Below are positions 8,775 through 17,201 of a stretch of DNA of 42,679 nucleotides, piece after piece. Each line of letters opens with the position of its first letter. Positions within the stretch are counted from its first letter, which is position 1. The notes below the pieces were generated by a model. The model did no database searches. It was not told the origin of the DNA and worked only from the letters and a program-made list of their open reading frames with translations. The stretch covers positions 1 through 42,679 of the forward strand of contig JAHBVH010000073.1 of the NCBI GenBank assembly GCA_019637645.1, in the 5' to 3' direction. Position numbers and translations under genes: made by a program. The DNA comes from Caldilineaceae bacterium (lineage in GTDB: Bacteria; Chloroflexota; Anaerolineae; Caldilineales; Caldilineaceae).

Positions 8775-9314
8775 TTAGCGAATACGGTGCTCCTCAAGCG
8801 GGGTACTGAGGGTTTGGTTGCCAATCGTTACATAGAGATGGCGGTCAGTCACGGAGAGCGCTAGTTTACTACGCCGGTCGATCAAGGCAGCGGCTTCTTC
8901 GACAAACCGGCGGTGCAGCGAATAGATCGGAATTTCGGCAGCGCCGTGGATTTTCTTACCCGCATATTGCGCCAACAATTGCTCTACATCCCGATGAGTA
9001 TAGACCGCTGCCCGCCCCGCAATTTTACTGCCCCGATGCAGACGGTCTGCATCAGGCAGCCCTACTTCGATCCAGGCCCGCGGCTGCCCCGTAAGGTCAC
9101 GGATGTAGACAGCAGGTTCATCGCCAGCGGCAACACCTTGGGTAAAGGCAATGCCTTCGGCATATTCCAAGCAGTAGGCAACCAGTCGCATAAACATATA
9201 TTCTGCCGATTCAGATGGCTGACGCGCCATGCGCAGATCCAACGTCTCATAGACGCCTCGATCAATGTCGGCCAATTCGACCGTTAGGGTGTATATGGTT
9301 GCATTTAAGGCCAT
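8775..9314 (-). CDS. yaeQ: YaeQ family protein
   Basis: This 179-residue protein closely follows the YaeQ pattern: ATIYTLTVELADIDRGVYE at the N terminus, MARQPSESAEYMFMRLVAYCL, then DLTGQPRAWIEVGLPDADRLHRGSK. YaeQ has a PD-(D/E)XK-nuclease-like fold of uncertain biological role, and the E and D residues of the IEVGLPD region lie in that core. Length is normal for the family. The ATG at 9314 sits about 90 nt after a good promoter. It was historically linked to suppression of rfaH defects in enterobacteria, but no mechanism can be transferred to this organism. Confidence 0.92.
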   Translation of the reverse strand: MALNATIYTLTVELADIDRGVYETLDLRMARQPSESAEYMFMRLVAYCLEYAEGIAFTQGVAAGDEPAVYIRDLTGQPRAWIEVGLPDADRLHRGSKIAGRAAVYTHRDVEQLLAQYAGKKIHGAAEIPIYSLHRRFVEEAAALIDRRSKLALSVTDRHLYVTIGNQTLSTPLEEHRIR

Positions 9315-9412
9315 AAGCTCTCATCTATCATTGCCCTGGGGCTTGGGTGGTGGCGTGGCAGGTCGATCCTGCGAAGCACATTTCTAGCTGCGTGTGCGCG
9401 GAACATCCCTCT

Positions 9413-9441
9413 ATTGTAGTAAGGCGGTATGGGGTTGTCAA
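9413..9441 (-). promoter_or_regulatory. Sigma-70-type promoter for yaeQ
   Basis: On the minus strand TTGACA (9436-9441) and TACAAT (9413-9418) are separated by exactly 17 nt, with all six -35 bases and five of six -10 bases matching consensus. The predicted leader before the yaeQ ATG is about 90 nt. Confidence 0.7.
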
Positions 9442-9514
9442 ATTAATGGACTGTTAACAGACCCCAGAAGCGCACAGGGATGACGCAACGGCAGACAAAC
9501 CATAACGGCAGCCG

Positions 9515-10321
9515 CTACTGACAAACTTGACCATCTGGGATAGCACAGGTATCCACCACCCAATAGGCTGGCATGCTAGGACCCATGCCCATCACCCGAT
9601 TACGACCAGCCGCTTTGGCCGCATACAATAATTTGTCCGCCCGCCGGAGCAGGGTATCGAGATCCCAACTTTCTTCGATTTGCACAACCCCAAAACTCGC
9701 CGTGACATACCCAATGGGCTCAATACAACAGAGGGAAATGCTTGAACGCAATTGTTCTGCCAAACGTTGCGCCACGGCTCGCTCTGTTTTGGGCGCGATG
9801 ATGACAAATTCTTCCCCACCCCAACGGACCAATTTGTCTGTCTCCCGCAGATTGGATTGAATGACCTGCGTAATCCGCCGGAGGGCATGATCGCCCGCCA
9901 AGTGACCATATCTATCATTGATTGTTTTGAAGTGATCGATATCCAACAAAATCACCGAAAAAGCCGTATGATAATGCCGCGCAACCTGCAATTCGATATC
10001 AAGGAGTTCCCAAGCCTTACGCCGGTTAAAGACCCCCGTCAGACTATCAGTATTGGCCAGCCGCAGTTGGGCCGCGGCATCCATCCAACGTCGCACAGCA
10101 AACAACATCACATAAAATGACAGGACAAGCGTCCATGTAAAAACGAGTTCATCTAATTCCCACTGTTGATGGATACGCGAGAAATGATAAAATATTTCCG
10201 TTAGATTGGTTGCCAACACCAAAAACCAAGTCACCCCGGCGCAGAGGGTCAGCAACAACAAGTCATGAATTGCTCGTCGATTTTCCCGATACCAATTTGC
10301 AAATTTGATCGTAGCATACAT
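9515..10321 (-). CDS. Membrane diguanylate cyclase (GGDEF)
   Basis: This enzyme of about 268 residues makes cyclic di-GMP. Two hydrophobic segments near residues 17-38 and 57-75 give a short membrane anchor. The GGDEF domain follows: NTDSLTGVFNRR, DIDHFKTINDRYGH, then an intact GGEEF at 168-172. The RETD I-site lies five residues before GGEEF, so product inhibition is expected. The reading frame runs open to 10579, but that extension translates straight through a palindromic repeat and is not credible. I chose the ATG at 10321; the ATG at 10333 is an equal alternative. A short non-GGDEF C-terminal tail remains unexplained. Confidence 0.9.
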   Translation of the reverse strand: MYATIKFANWYRENRRAIHDLLLLTLCAGVTWFLVLATNLTEIFYHFSRIHQQWELDELVFTWTLVLSFYVMLFAVRRWMDAAAQLRLANTDSLTGVFNRRKAWELLDIELQVARHYHTAFSVILLDIDHFKTINDRYGHLAGDHALRRITQVIQSNLRETDKLVRWGGEEFVIIAPKTERAVAQRLAEQLRSSISLCCIEPIGYVTASFGVVQIEESWDLDTLLRRADKLLYAAKAAGRNRVMGMGPSMPAYWVVDTCAIPDGQVCQ

Positions 10322-10410
10322 AAACCGTTCCATCTCCCACCGCAAATAGACGCCTCTGGTGTTTACTATGTCTAGGTATTCATACATTAGGTGTGATGTA
10401 GTTGAACAAA

Positions 10411-10438
10411 AGCTGTCAGGTTTTGAAACCTGACCGCT
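10411..10438. repeat. Dispersed palindrome copy 2
   Basis: Arms AGCTGTCAGGTTT and AAACCTGACCGCT match at 12 of 13 positions around a TG loop. It sits about 90 bp upstream of the diguanylate cyclase start, so it would fall in the leader or promoter region of that gene. Confidence 0.75.
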
Positions 10439-10685
10439 CTCTGGCCATACCGGCAACGTACGCCGCTCTGAATAGAGCATACGCTGACAGTGTAGACCAT
10501 CATCTATGGAGCACCATCCATAGAGCGTCATCAACTTAGGCCGCGCGTGAAACGCAAAGAAAATAGTCGAACACCACAAGACAACTTGGGATCATTATTA
10601 GATAACTTCTTGGCTTACAGCGTATCACGAATATCGCATAACATTTCTAAAAATTTCGTTACGATTCTGTAGGACGAATTTCTCT

Positions 10686-10770
10686 TAGAAGTTACGCAGT
10701 TGATCAGCATGACCAGAGACCTGACAGGTTTGTTAAACCTGTCAGGTCTGGCCCAAGTGCGTAACTTCTA
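10686..10770. mobile_element. Nested palindrome (MITE-like), copy 3
   Basis: This is the clearest nested copy. Outer arms TAGAAGTTACGCA (10686-10698) and TGCGTAACTTCTA (10758-10770) are perfect 13-bp complements. Inside them AGACCTGACAGGTTT (10717-10731) and AAACCTGTCAGGTCT (10735-10749) are perfect 15-bp complements around GTT. The 85-bp unit has no coding capacity and resembles a miniature inverted-repeat or REPIN-type element. It lies in the gene-free gap 10322-11306. Confidence 0.7.
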
Positions 10771-11053
10771 TCTCTATTTATCCATACGCTCCTTTTGACA
10801 ATTTTCTAGCGCCATGCTACCCTTGCCTAGCCTGTTGAAGGCAGCTCCAAACTGTGATAGCTTTTGGAATTCTTTCTTTTCTTTAGGCATACCCATGATT
10901 CTGACGCAACTTTCGCCACGAACTCTGATCCAACGGATCTAAATACGTCCACCGGTGATGGCAGCTGGGTTTGCCTTTGGCGTGTGCCAAGCAGAGGACA
11001 AATCTAGCCCATACAAAGGTTGCAGTCGATTGCGCAACACCACTAAGTGCATC

Positions 11054-11101
11054 TTGTACGCACAACGGTTTGTACGCACAACGGTTTGTACGCACAACGG
11101 T
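11054..11101. repeat. Tandem repeat, three perfect 16-bp units
   Basis: The unit TTGTACGCACAACGGT occurs three times without mismatch. The end of the third unit is also the left arm of the hairpin that follows. No repeat of this sequence was seen elsewhere in the window. Confidence 0.9.
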
Positions 11102-11132
11102 CACGGACGTTTTGGTTCCTGTGGCCGTTTTT
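11096..11132 (+). terminator. Intrinsic-terminator-like hairpin I upstream of M3 peptidase
   Basis: AACGGTCACGG pairs with CTGTGGCCGTT over 11 positions (two G-U), followed by a T-run. It precedes a second, similar hairpin by about 100 bp. No plus-strand gene is recognised upstream, so it may be an attenuator or end an unrecognised short transcript. Confidence 0.55.
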
Positions 11133-11201
11133 CTTTTGCAGCCAAGTTATTGGGGGTTTGTCTCGCCGCTGGACCATCGACGAACCCGCTCACCTTTGCT
11201 G

Positions 11202-11238
11202 AAAACGGCTACGGAACTTGATTCCGTAGCCGTTTTTA
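11202..11238 (+). terminator. Intrinsic-terminator-like hairpin II upstream of M3 peptidase
   Basis: AAAACGGCTACGGAA and TTCCGTAGCCGTTTT are perfect 15-bp complements around CTTGA, followed by a further T. This is the strongest rho-independent terminator in the region. It lies about 70 bp before the M3 peptidase ATG and shares the ACGG..CCGTTTTT layout and the downstream TTTTGC with hairpin I. Confidence 0.75.
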
Positions 11239-11306
11239 TTTTGCTATCCTCTGGTTCTAACAACGAAAGCCTAGCCAACCGCGCCGCGGCGCAGAAAGTA
11301 TCCATC

Positions 11307-12857
11307 ATGCAACCCATATATCCCTTTGACCCTTACGATTGGTCAACTATCACCCCTTTGTTCCAAGCACTCGGCGACGCGCCCATTACGGATGGAGAGT
11401 TCTTGCATTGGTTGGCGCAATGGAATCAGCTTGATATTGCCGTGTGGGACGCCTATACCCAGCTAAAACGGCCCGCCTATTACGACACGCGCGATCAACA
11501 GGCCGAACAAGCCTATGCAATCTATGTCCAAGAGCTCTACTCAACCTATCTTGGCCTCACCAATGGGCTGATCAACCGTGCGTTGACAGTACAGCCAGAG
11601 CCGCCCACACCAACCTATGCTCAACTTTGGCAGCGTTGGCGTAACCAGCGCGATCTCTTCCATCCGGCGAGCTTGCCGCTCCAAGCCGAGATCAGTCAGT
11701 TGGAACAACACTACCGTGACATCATGAATCAATGCGATCCGACCCAGCCTGCCGCGTACTGGCTTGGTCGGCGGGAGGCATTGAACGAACTGATGCTGCG
11801 GCTCTTGCACTTGCGCCGCTCCCTCGCCCAAGTCAGTGGTCAGCCGCACTTTTTGGCCTACCGCTGGCGCGAACTCAACCGCCTGGGCTACACGATTGCC
11901 GACTGCCAGGCTTTTCACCGTGCGGTGGAAACCACGGTTGTCCCTGTTGTGGCTCGGCTACGCGCAAAGGGCAATCCACTCAGCCAAGAGAGCGCCGAGA
12001 TTACCGACCTTGCCTTGCTCATCGATGGCACGGAACGCATGCTGCGCCAGATCGACCCGGCCTTTGGCGAGATTTTTCAGACTATGCGTGCTGGGTATCT
12101 CGATCTAGGCCGTCGTGCGCACAAAGCAGGTGCCGTAGAGGAATGGTTCTTCCCGGGTGCGGGCCTGCCCTATCTGCATATCTCAACCTATAACGCCGGT
12201 AGCGTTCTCCATGAAAGCGGCCACGGCATGCATGACGTACTCTCGTTTCGCGCGCATGGCTCTATGTGGAATCTCAATGGGCCAGAGGAATTTCAAGAAT
12301 TTGCGGCAACAGCCATGGATCTGTTGGCCTGGCCCTACTACGCACAGGCCCAAGGTGGACCCTATACCGATGCCGAAAGTACCGGCGCGCGGCAAAGTGC
12401 CTTGCACGATTACCTCGATGCGTTGCCCAATTGTGTCGTACAGGATGCCTTTGAACATTGGGTCTATGGCGAAGCTCCGGTCGATGTCACCCCCGCGGCG
12501 TTGGATGCCAAATGGCTGGAACTCAAGCGGCGCTTCACACCATGGGACAAACTCGATCCAGCTAGTGCCGAAGCCCAGAGTGGCTGGCAGCGCTGGAAAT
12601 GGAGCTTGTATCGCATGCCGCTCTACATGATCACCTATCCGATGGCGATCGTGGGGGCCTGTCAATTAGGGCAGTTGGCAGAAGCAGATCGGGCTAATGC
12701 CATCCGTGCCTACAAGGCCGCGCTTACCTTGGGCAATACCCAGTCGTTACCCGCGTTATTCAACGCAGTCGGAATCACTTTTCCTTTTACCAAGCAAGCC
12801 GTCGAAAATACCGTACAATTTGTCTTAGCACAATTGCCAGAAAACCCGCGATTCTAG
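11307..12857 (+). CDS. M3-family oligoendopeptidase (PepF-like)
   Basis: This 516-residue cytosolic zinc metallopeptidase probably trims short peptides. The metal site HESGH is at 302-306, and Glu331, 25 residues after the second His, matches the third ligand position of the thimet/PepF family. The mostly helical body and the C-terminal YRMPLYMITYPMAIVGACQLG segment also fit. It is somewhat shorter than classic PepF (about 600). The frame is open to 10971, but that extension translates a tandem repeat and two terminator hairpins, so the ATG at 11307 is the start; its ribosome site (AGAAAG) is weak. It heads a same-strand gene run and lies 31 bp before the next gene. Confidence 0.9.
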   Translation: MQPIYPFDPYDWSTITPLFQALGDAPITDGEFLHWLAQWNQLDIAVWDAYTQLKRPAYYDTRDQQAEQAYAIYVQELYSTYLGLTNGLINRALTVQPEPPTPTYAQLWQRWRNQRDLFHPASLPLQAEISQLEQHYRDIMNQCDPTQPAAYWLGRREALNELMLRLLHLRRSLAQVSGQPHFLAYRWRELNRLGYTIADCQAFHRAVETTVVPVVARLRAKGNPLSQESAEITDLALLIDGTERMLRQIDPAFGEIFQTMRAGYLDLGRRAHKAGAVEEWFFPGAGLPYLHISTYNAGSVLHESGHGMHDVLSFRAHGSMWNLNGPEEFQEFAATAMDLLAWPYYAQAQGGPYTDAESTGARQSALHDYLDALPNCVVQDAFEHWVYGEAPVDVTPAALDAKWLELKRRFTPWDKLDPASAEAQSGWQRWKWSLYRMPLYMITYPMAIVGACQLGQLAEADRANAIRAYKAALTLGNTQSLPALFNAVGITFPFTKQAVENTVQFVLAQLPENPRF

Positions 12858-12888
12858 GGGCTATGCGAGGGCATTAGGGAGGATAGTT

Positions 12889-13692
12889 ATGCAAAACCAA
12901 GTCAATTTACCCCCGAATCATCCTTTCCCAGCGACAAGACCCGACATTCGGGTAGTGGAGCGTGATCAGCCAATGGAGGCGATTGAGTGTTTGGAATTGC
13001 AGTGGTGGTTTGCGATTCCACGCTTGCAAGAACGCACCATGAGCGCGTTCTATGAGATTGACACGTTACACCTAGCCGCGGTGAATGATCTGGTGGCCGT
13101 GCGGCCAGCTCGTGTCGATCAAGCGGAGTGCGTCGAAATCCAAGTCGATGTCTGGACGAGCCATGCCGATTGGCCAACCCAACCAAGCCAGTTTTATAGC
13201 CGAATCGACGACACACGTACCGGCTGGGTTGCCGTTGCCACGCAAAACCAGGGCCAAACAGTATTGAACACTTACCACGATCCGCACTTTGCCAACAATT
13301 GGGGTATGAATGGGCCTCGGTGGCTCTATGACGATGGGCGCTACCAACGCCAGCCTGATGGCTCCTACCAGATCACCAATGGACAGGGCCTAGGCGCGGG
13401 TACCTATGAAGTGACCATTGGCGAACGGAGTTTTCTTTGTTTGCGCGTGATCGATGTAGGTATCCCCAGCGAAGTTGACGAGCTGGGCGAAGCCTTTATC
13501 ACGCGTGAGGGCCGCACCGTGCTATACCGTCAATACCAGGGCCGCTTATGGGGCAGCGTAGCGAATGACCGTGTGCAGCTCTATCCCCACAATCGGCGAC
13601 TGGTGATCAATGACTGTATCTACGTCCACTGTAACTGTAGCGGACGTGCCCACGATGTGATTACGAACACGGCAGTTGGTGTCGCGCTGTAA
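12889..13692 (+). CDS. Unrecognised soluble protein, probably beta-rich
   Basis: This 267-residue protein matches no family I recognise. It begins without a signal peptide and has many aromatic residues, with GYxQRQPDGSYQI-like and RQYQGRLWGS-like stretches that suggest a beta-sandwich or beta-barrel lipocalin-type fold. A CNCSG pair sits near the C terminus (about 249-253). The start is well supported by GGGAGGA about 6 nt before the ATG at 12889. It is 31 bp downstream of the M3 peptidase and is probably co-transcribed with it. Function is unknown; a ligand-binding or enzymatic calycin-like protein is only a guess. Confidence 0.75.
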   Translation: MQNQVNLPPNHPFPATRPDIRVVERDQPMEAIECLELQWWFAIPRLQERTMSAFYEIDTLHLAAVNDLVAVRPARVDQAECVEIQVDVWTSHADWPTQPSQFYSRIDDTRTGWVAVATQNQGQTVLNTYHDPHFANNWGMNGPRWLYDDGRYQRQPDGSYQITNGQGLGAGTYEVTIGERSFLCLRVIDVGIPSEVDELGEAFITREGRTVLYRQYQGRLWGSVANDRVQLYPHNRRLVINDCIYVHCNCSGRAHDVITNTAVGVAL

Positions 13693-13696
13693 ATAA

Positions 13697-13909
13697 CGCA
13701 TCAAAGAGAAGCTACACATTTGTGAAAGTAAAGCCAAAGCGCGCGGGTTTTCCCAGATCAGCTTAGCAGCTGGCGTTGATCCAGCGGATCCGGCCCGCAG
13801 AATCTATGCGAAATTAGGCTATCAACATGATGGCAAGGATATGTATATCGACGGCGTCTATGCTGGGATAAAAGACTGGGTCATCGACATGCTCAAACCA
13901 CTATGCTAA
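13697..13909 (+). pseudogene. GNAT acetyltransferase remnant (C-terminal half only)
   Basis: In this frame about 70 codons translate to the end of a GNAT fold: AKARGFSQISLAAG (helix and strand of motif A), then DPARRIYAKLGYQ (the motif B helix-turn preceding the last strands) and a closing VIDMLKPL before TAA. The acetyl-CoA loop and everything before it are missing, and an in-frame TAA lies immediately upstream after the previous gene's stop. There is no start codon or ribosome site. It looks like the tail of a deleted gene in front of the intact Eis-like acetyltransferase. Confidence 0.72.
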
Positions 13910-13942
13910 TTTAGCGCAAAACTGCATGCGAGGAGAATGATC

Positions 13943-15337
13943 ATGTCCACAGCCCTGGCTGACCCAACCTATATGAACGATTTGGGCAACGGCTTGATCT
14001 GCCGTTGGTCAACAAAAGCGGATCAAGAGAAGATCGGCTATTTAATGGGTATGGTTTATCGCGGCAGTGCAGAGGAACCGTTCAACAGACGCGCAGGGGA
14101 TGAGCCACGGCTTTTCATGAGTGATGGCTTCCCCTGGATGACAGCCGGTGATATTGCCATTGTTGAGGATACCCACCGTGCCGAACGGCCTGTGGTCGCT
14201 TGTGTCTGCTACTGGCGGCATCGCTGGAGCTATGGCGGCATCGAGTTTGGCGTAGGGCGGCCCGAAAATGTCGCTACTGATCCGGCCTATCGCAACCGGG
14301 GCTTGGTGCGCGCCCTCCATGACATGGTACATGCCCGCAGTGCGGCCAACGGCGACCAAGTACAGGCCATTACGGGCATTGCCTACTTCTATCGTCAATT
14401 TGGCTATGAATATGCCCTAGATTTTGGCGGTCAGCACCGAATCCACAGTGCAGCCATCCCCGCAAAACAGGGCGATACCCCCGAAGCCTATACGCTCCAG
14501 CTTGCCAGAGTGGATGATATCCCCACCATCATGGCGTTGTACAACCAACGTCGGAGCAGGAGCTTGGTCTGGCATGAAGCACCAGCTGCCTATTGGCGCT
14601 ACCATATCACCAGTTGGGAAGATCCCGTGGTTCAGCAGCGCGGGGCAACCGACGTTGGGCTCTTTGGCCGCCTCTATCTGATCGTCGATCAACGTGGAGA
14701 GCATTGTGGCTATACTTGGCTGGCGGCACGGCGGTGGGAACAGGCCATTCGAGTGTACGCGCTGGAATTGGCAGCTGGGGTGAACTGGCAACGCGCGCTA
14801 CCGTCCCTTCTCCGGGCCATCCAGACCCATGGCGAGGTCTTGCCCATCATTCCGCCAGACCCAGGTCCGTTGACTGAAATCAGCCTTTTCTTGGGGAAGG
14901 ACCATCCCGTTTATGCCTTACTAAGCGAACCCTTGCTAGCGCGCACGGTCGCACCCTATGCCTGGTATCTGCGCGTACCGGATATACCAGCCTTTCTCCA
15001 GCAGATTACACCAGTCTTGGAAAAACGGTTAGCAGACTCGGTCTTGGTCGGCCAGACAGGCACTCTCAAATTTGACCTTTATCGTCTGCGCTTTGCCCTC
15101 CACTTGCATAGCGGCAAGGTGGCGGCGATCGAACCGTGGCAACCACCGGCCTATGGCGACGAAGCCCAATTCAGCTGTCCACCCCTCGTCTTTTTGCAGC
15201 TGCTCTTTGGCTATCGGAGCCTAGCCGAATTACAGGCCAGCTTCCCCGATGTCTGGGGAGACGAGGCAACGATACCTTTGCTCAACATCTTGTTTCCCAA
15301 AGAGGCGTCAACAGTCTATTCTTTAAGCTATACCTAA
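13943..15337 (+). CDS. Eis-like GNAT acetyltransferase with SCP2-like C-terminal domain
   Basis: This 464-residue protein has a GNAT domain near the N terminus with VATDPAYRNRGLVRAL (about 110-125) as the acetyl-CoA pyrophosphate loop. A second GNAT-like region (about 180-300) and a C-terminal sterol-carrier-like domain follow (GTLKFDLYRLRFALHL, FLQLLFGYRSLAEL). This three-part layout is that of Eis-type N-acetyltransferases, which acetylate amines such as aminoglycosides or protein lysines. Two ATGs are 6 nt apart; AGGAG sits 7 nt before the one at 13943, which I chose. Only 10 bp separate it from the following SDR. The substrate is not deducible. Confidence 0.85.
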   Translation: MSTALADPTYMNDLGNGLICRWSTKADQEKIGYLMGMVYRGSAEEPFNRRAGDEPRLFMSDGFPWMTAGDIAIVEDTHRAERPVVACVCYWRHRWSYGGIEFGVGRPENVATDPAYRNRGLVRALHDMVHARSAANGDQVQAITGIAYFYRQFGYEYALDFGGQHRIHSAAIPAKQGDTPEAYTLQLARVDDIPTIMALYNQRRSRSLVWHEAPAAYWRYHITSWEDPVVQQRGATDVGLFGRLYLIVDQRGEHCGYTWLAARRWEQAIRVYALELAAGVNWQRALPSLLRAIQTHGEVLPIIPPDPGPLTEISLFLGKDHPVYALLSEPLLARTVAPYAWYLRVPDIPAFLQQITPVLEKRLADSVLVGQTGTLKFDLYRLRFALHLHSGKVAAIEPWQPPAYGDEAQFSCPPLVFLQLLFGYRSLAELQASFPDVWGDEATIPLLNILFPKEASTVYSLSYT

Positions 15338-15347
15338 AGGAAAAGCA

Positions 15348-16217
15348 ATGCTCGACCCACAACTGCACGACAAAGTGGTACTAATTACAGGAGCAAACCA
15401 TGGGATTGGGGCAGCAACGGCCCAGGCTTTAGCCGCGCAAGGGGCCAAGGTCTTCATCAGCTTCTACCGCCCACCGACCGTCTACAGCGCACAGGCGTTG
15501 CAAGCAGCCCACGCGGCTGGCGTTGGCGGCGAGGCCCTCTATCAGGCCCAGCAACAACAAGGGGCCGATTGGGTGGTGCAAGCCATTCGCGCCACCGGTC
15601 AGTTCGCCGCTGCCCATGAAGTGGATCTCGCCGATGCCACCAACATTCCGCGGTTGTTTGATTTGTGTGAGGAGGAAATCGGTCCAGTCGATATGTTGGT
15701 CAACAATCACACCTTCTGTGTGCTCGAAACCTTTGATCCAGCCCAGGTGAATACCGCGCAAGGAGAAGCCCGCTTGGTCAGCGCAGCGATCATCGACCAA
15801 CATTTCGCCATTAACAGCCGCGCCTATGCCCTGTTAATGGCCGAGTATGCCCAACGCTATATCCAACGACAGGCAACGGGTGGACGCATCATCAACATTA
15901 GCACCGATGCGGCGCATGCCCACCCCTGGAATGTGAGCTACGCGGCCAGTAAACATGCCATTGAATCCTACAGTCGATCCGCGGCAGCAGAACTGGGCAA
16001 ATATGGCATTACCGTCAATCTGGTTGCGCCCGGGCCCATCCAAACTGGCTATATCACCCCAGAGGCCGCCGCCACCATCCGGCAAGGCACGCCACTTGGC
16101 GCGGTGGGCCAGCCGGAAGAGGTTGCCGATGTGGTCGTCTTCCTGGCTTCGGTCCAAGCGCGCTGGTTGACAGGTCAACTGCTCTATGTGGGTGGCGGCT
16201 GGCGGATGGGTCAGTAA
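15348..16217 (+). CDS. SDR-family NAD(P)-dependent oxidoreductase
   Basis: This 289-residue short-chain dehydrogenase/reductase has the cofactor loop GANHGIG at 15-21, the core LVNNH, a catalytic Ser in INIST (Ser185), and Tyr198 with Lys202 in YAASK. A C-terminal VVVFLASVQARWLTGQ-type segment is typical of the classical SDR fold. An insertion of about 20 residues after the second strand lengthens it relative to the usual 250. AAGGA precedes the ATG by about 6 nt, and the gene begins 10 bp after the acetyltransferase, so co-transcription is likely. The substrate is unknown; residue preference at the end of strand 2 does not clearly mark NAD or NADP. Confidence 0.9.
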   Translation: MLDPQLHDKVVLITGANHGIGAATAQALAAQGAKVFISFYRPPTVYSAQALQAAHAAGVGGEALYQAQQQQGADWVVQAIRATGQFAAAHEVDLADATNIPRLFDLCEEEIGPVDMLVNNHTFCVLETFDPAQVNTAQGEARLVSAAIIDQHFAINSRAYALLMAEYAQRYIQRQATGGRIINISTDAAHAHPWNVSYAASKHAIESYSRSAAAELGKYGITVNLVAPGPIQTGYITPEAAATIRQGTPLGAVGQPEEVADVVVFLASVQARWLTGQLLYVGGGWRMGQ

Positions 16218-16357
16218 GCACCACTAGCCCCGTCGTAATTCTTGATCAATGCGTTCCTTGAGAAAAGGATTGATAAGGCACATCGCGTTGATTCGCGAGC
16301 ATACGCAATTGGTTTAGCTTTTGTGCTTCCTAATTTTTACAAATAAAAGGAACTACC

Positions 16358-17155
16358 ATGAGTCACTTTACTGCCCGAATGGACCCCCATACCCCTCGCC
16401 CCGTTGCCCTGATTACGGGAGCGAGCCGCCGCATTGGGATTGGGGCCGCGGTCGCCATAGCACTGGCCAAAGCAGGGTGGGACATTGCCATCACCTTCTG
16501 GCAACCTTATGATCAAACCATGCCCTGGGGGAGTAATCCAGCCGATGTTACTTGGTTGCTAGAACAACTCACCACACAGGGCGCGCAAGCGATCGCGCTG
16601 CCAGCCGATCTGAGCCAGGTGGAGACACCGACCACCGTCTTCGACCAAGTCGAGCAGCAGCTAGGTCCGGTCGCGGCGCTGATCATGGCCCATTGCCAAT
16701 CGGTCGATAGCAACATTTTGAACACAACCGTAGAAAGTTTCGACCTCCACTTTGCCCTTAACGCCCGCGCCACTTGGCTGTTGATCCGTGAGTTTGGGCA
16801 GCGCTTCACCGACACCGTGGACACGCAGCCAGCCCAAGGGCGGATCATCGCCCTTACCAGCGATCATGTCGTGGAGAATTTGCCCTATGGCGCCAGCAAA
16901 GGTGCGCTCGACCGAATTGTCCTCGCCGCCACCCACGAGTTTCGCCATTTGAGTATTACGGCCAATGTGATCAACCCCGGGGCCACCGATACTGGCTGGA
17001 TGACCGATGAACTGAAGCAAAGTATCCGTGCCAGCACTCCTGGTGGGCGCATCGGCCTCCCCAGCGATTGTGCGAACCTAGTGGCCTTTCTCTGCTCACC
17101 CGAGGGCGGGTGGATCAACGGTCAACTACTCTATAGCAATGGCGGCGTTCAGTAG
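16358..17155 (+). CDS. SDR-family oxidoreductase
   Basis: This 265-residue protein is a second short-chain dehydrogenase. Its cofactor loop GASRRIGIG carries one more residue than the canonical TGxxxGxG, and the NNAG-like position reads IMAHCQ, an unusual replacement. Ser168 and the Tyr177/Lys181 pair (YGASK) complete the active site. The C-terminal VAFLCSPEGGWINGQLLYSNGG is typical. AAGGA lies about 6 nt before the ATG. It is only distantly similar to the preceding SDR, so the two are neighbours rather than a fresh tandem duplication. It follows a 140-bp gap, so a separate promoter is possible although none is clear. Confidence 0.88.
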   Translation: MSHFTARMDPHTPRPVALITGASRRIGIGAAVAIALAKAGWDIAITFWQPYDQTMPWGSNPADVTWLLEQLTTQGAQAIALPADLSQVETPTTVFDQVEQQLGPVAALIMAHCQSVDSNILNTTVESFDLHFALNARATWLLIREFGQRFTDTVDTQPAQGRIIALTSDHVVENLPYGASKGALDRIVLAATHEFRHLSITANVINPGATDTGWMTDELKQSIRASTPGGRIGLPSDCANLVAFLCSPEGGWINGQLLYSNGGVQ

Positions 17156-17201
17156 CTACCACAGCCCAGACAGGTTTTCCATTCCCAGGAGGGAGACGCT
17201 C

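Noticed and set aside
10322..10579. N-terminal extension of the diguanylate cyclase
   Set aside because: The open frame runs through palindrome copy 2 and has no ribosome site.
10795..10825. TTGACA near 10796 as a promoter for the M3 peptidase run
   Set aside because: The hexamer 17 nt downstream (TACCCT) is a poor -10, and two terminator-like hairpins lie between it and the gene.
10883..11104. Minus-strand 73-residue frame ending in a Trp/Arg-rich stretch, possibly a transposase relic
   Set aside because: The end looks protein-like, but the frame also translates the 16-bp tandem repeat, has no ribosome site and matches no family I can name.
10971..11306. N-terminal extension of the M3 peptidase
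   Set aside because: It would translate a tandem repeat and two terminator hairpins; the M3 fold begins after 11307.
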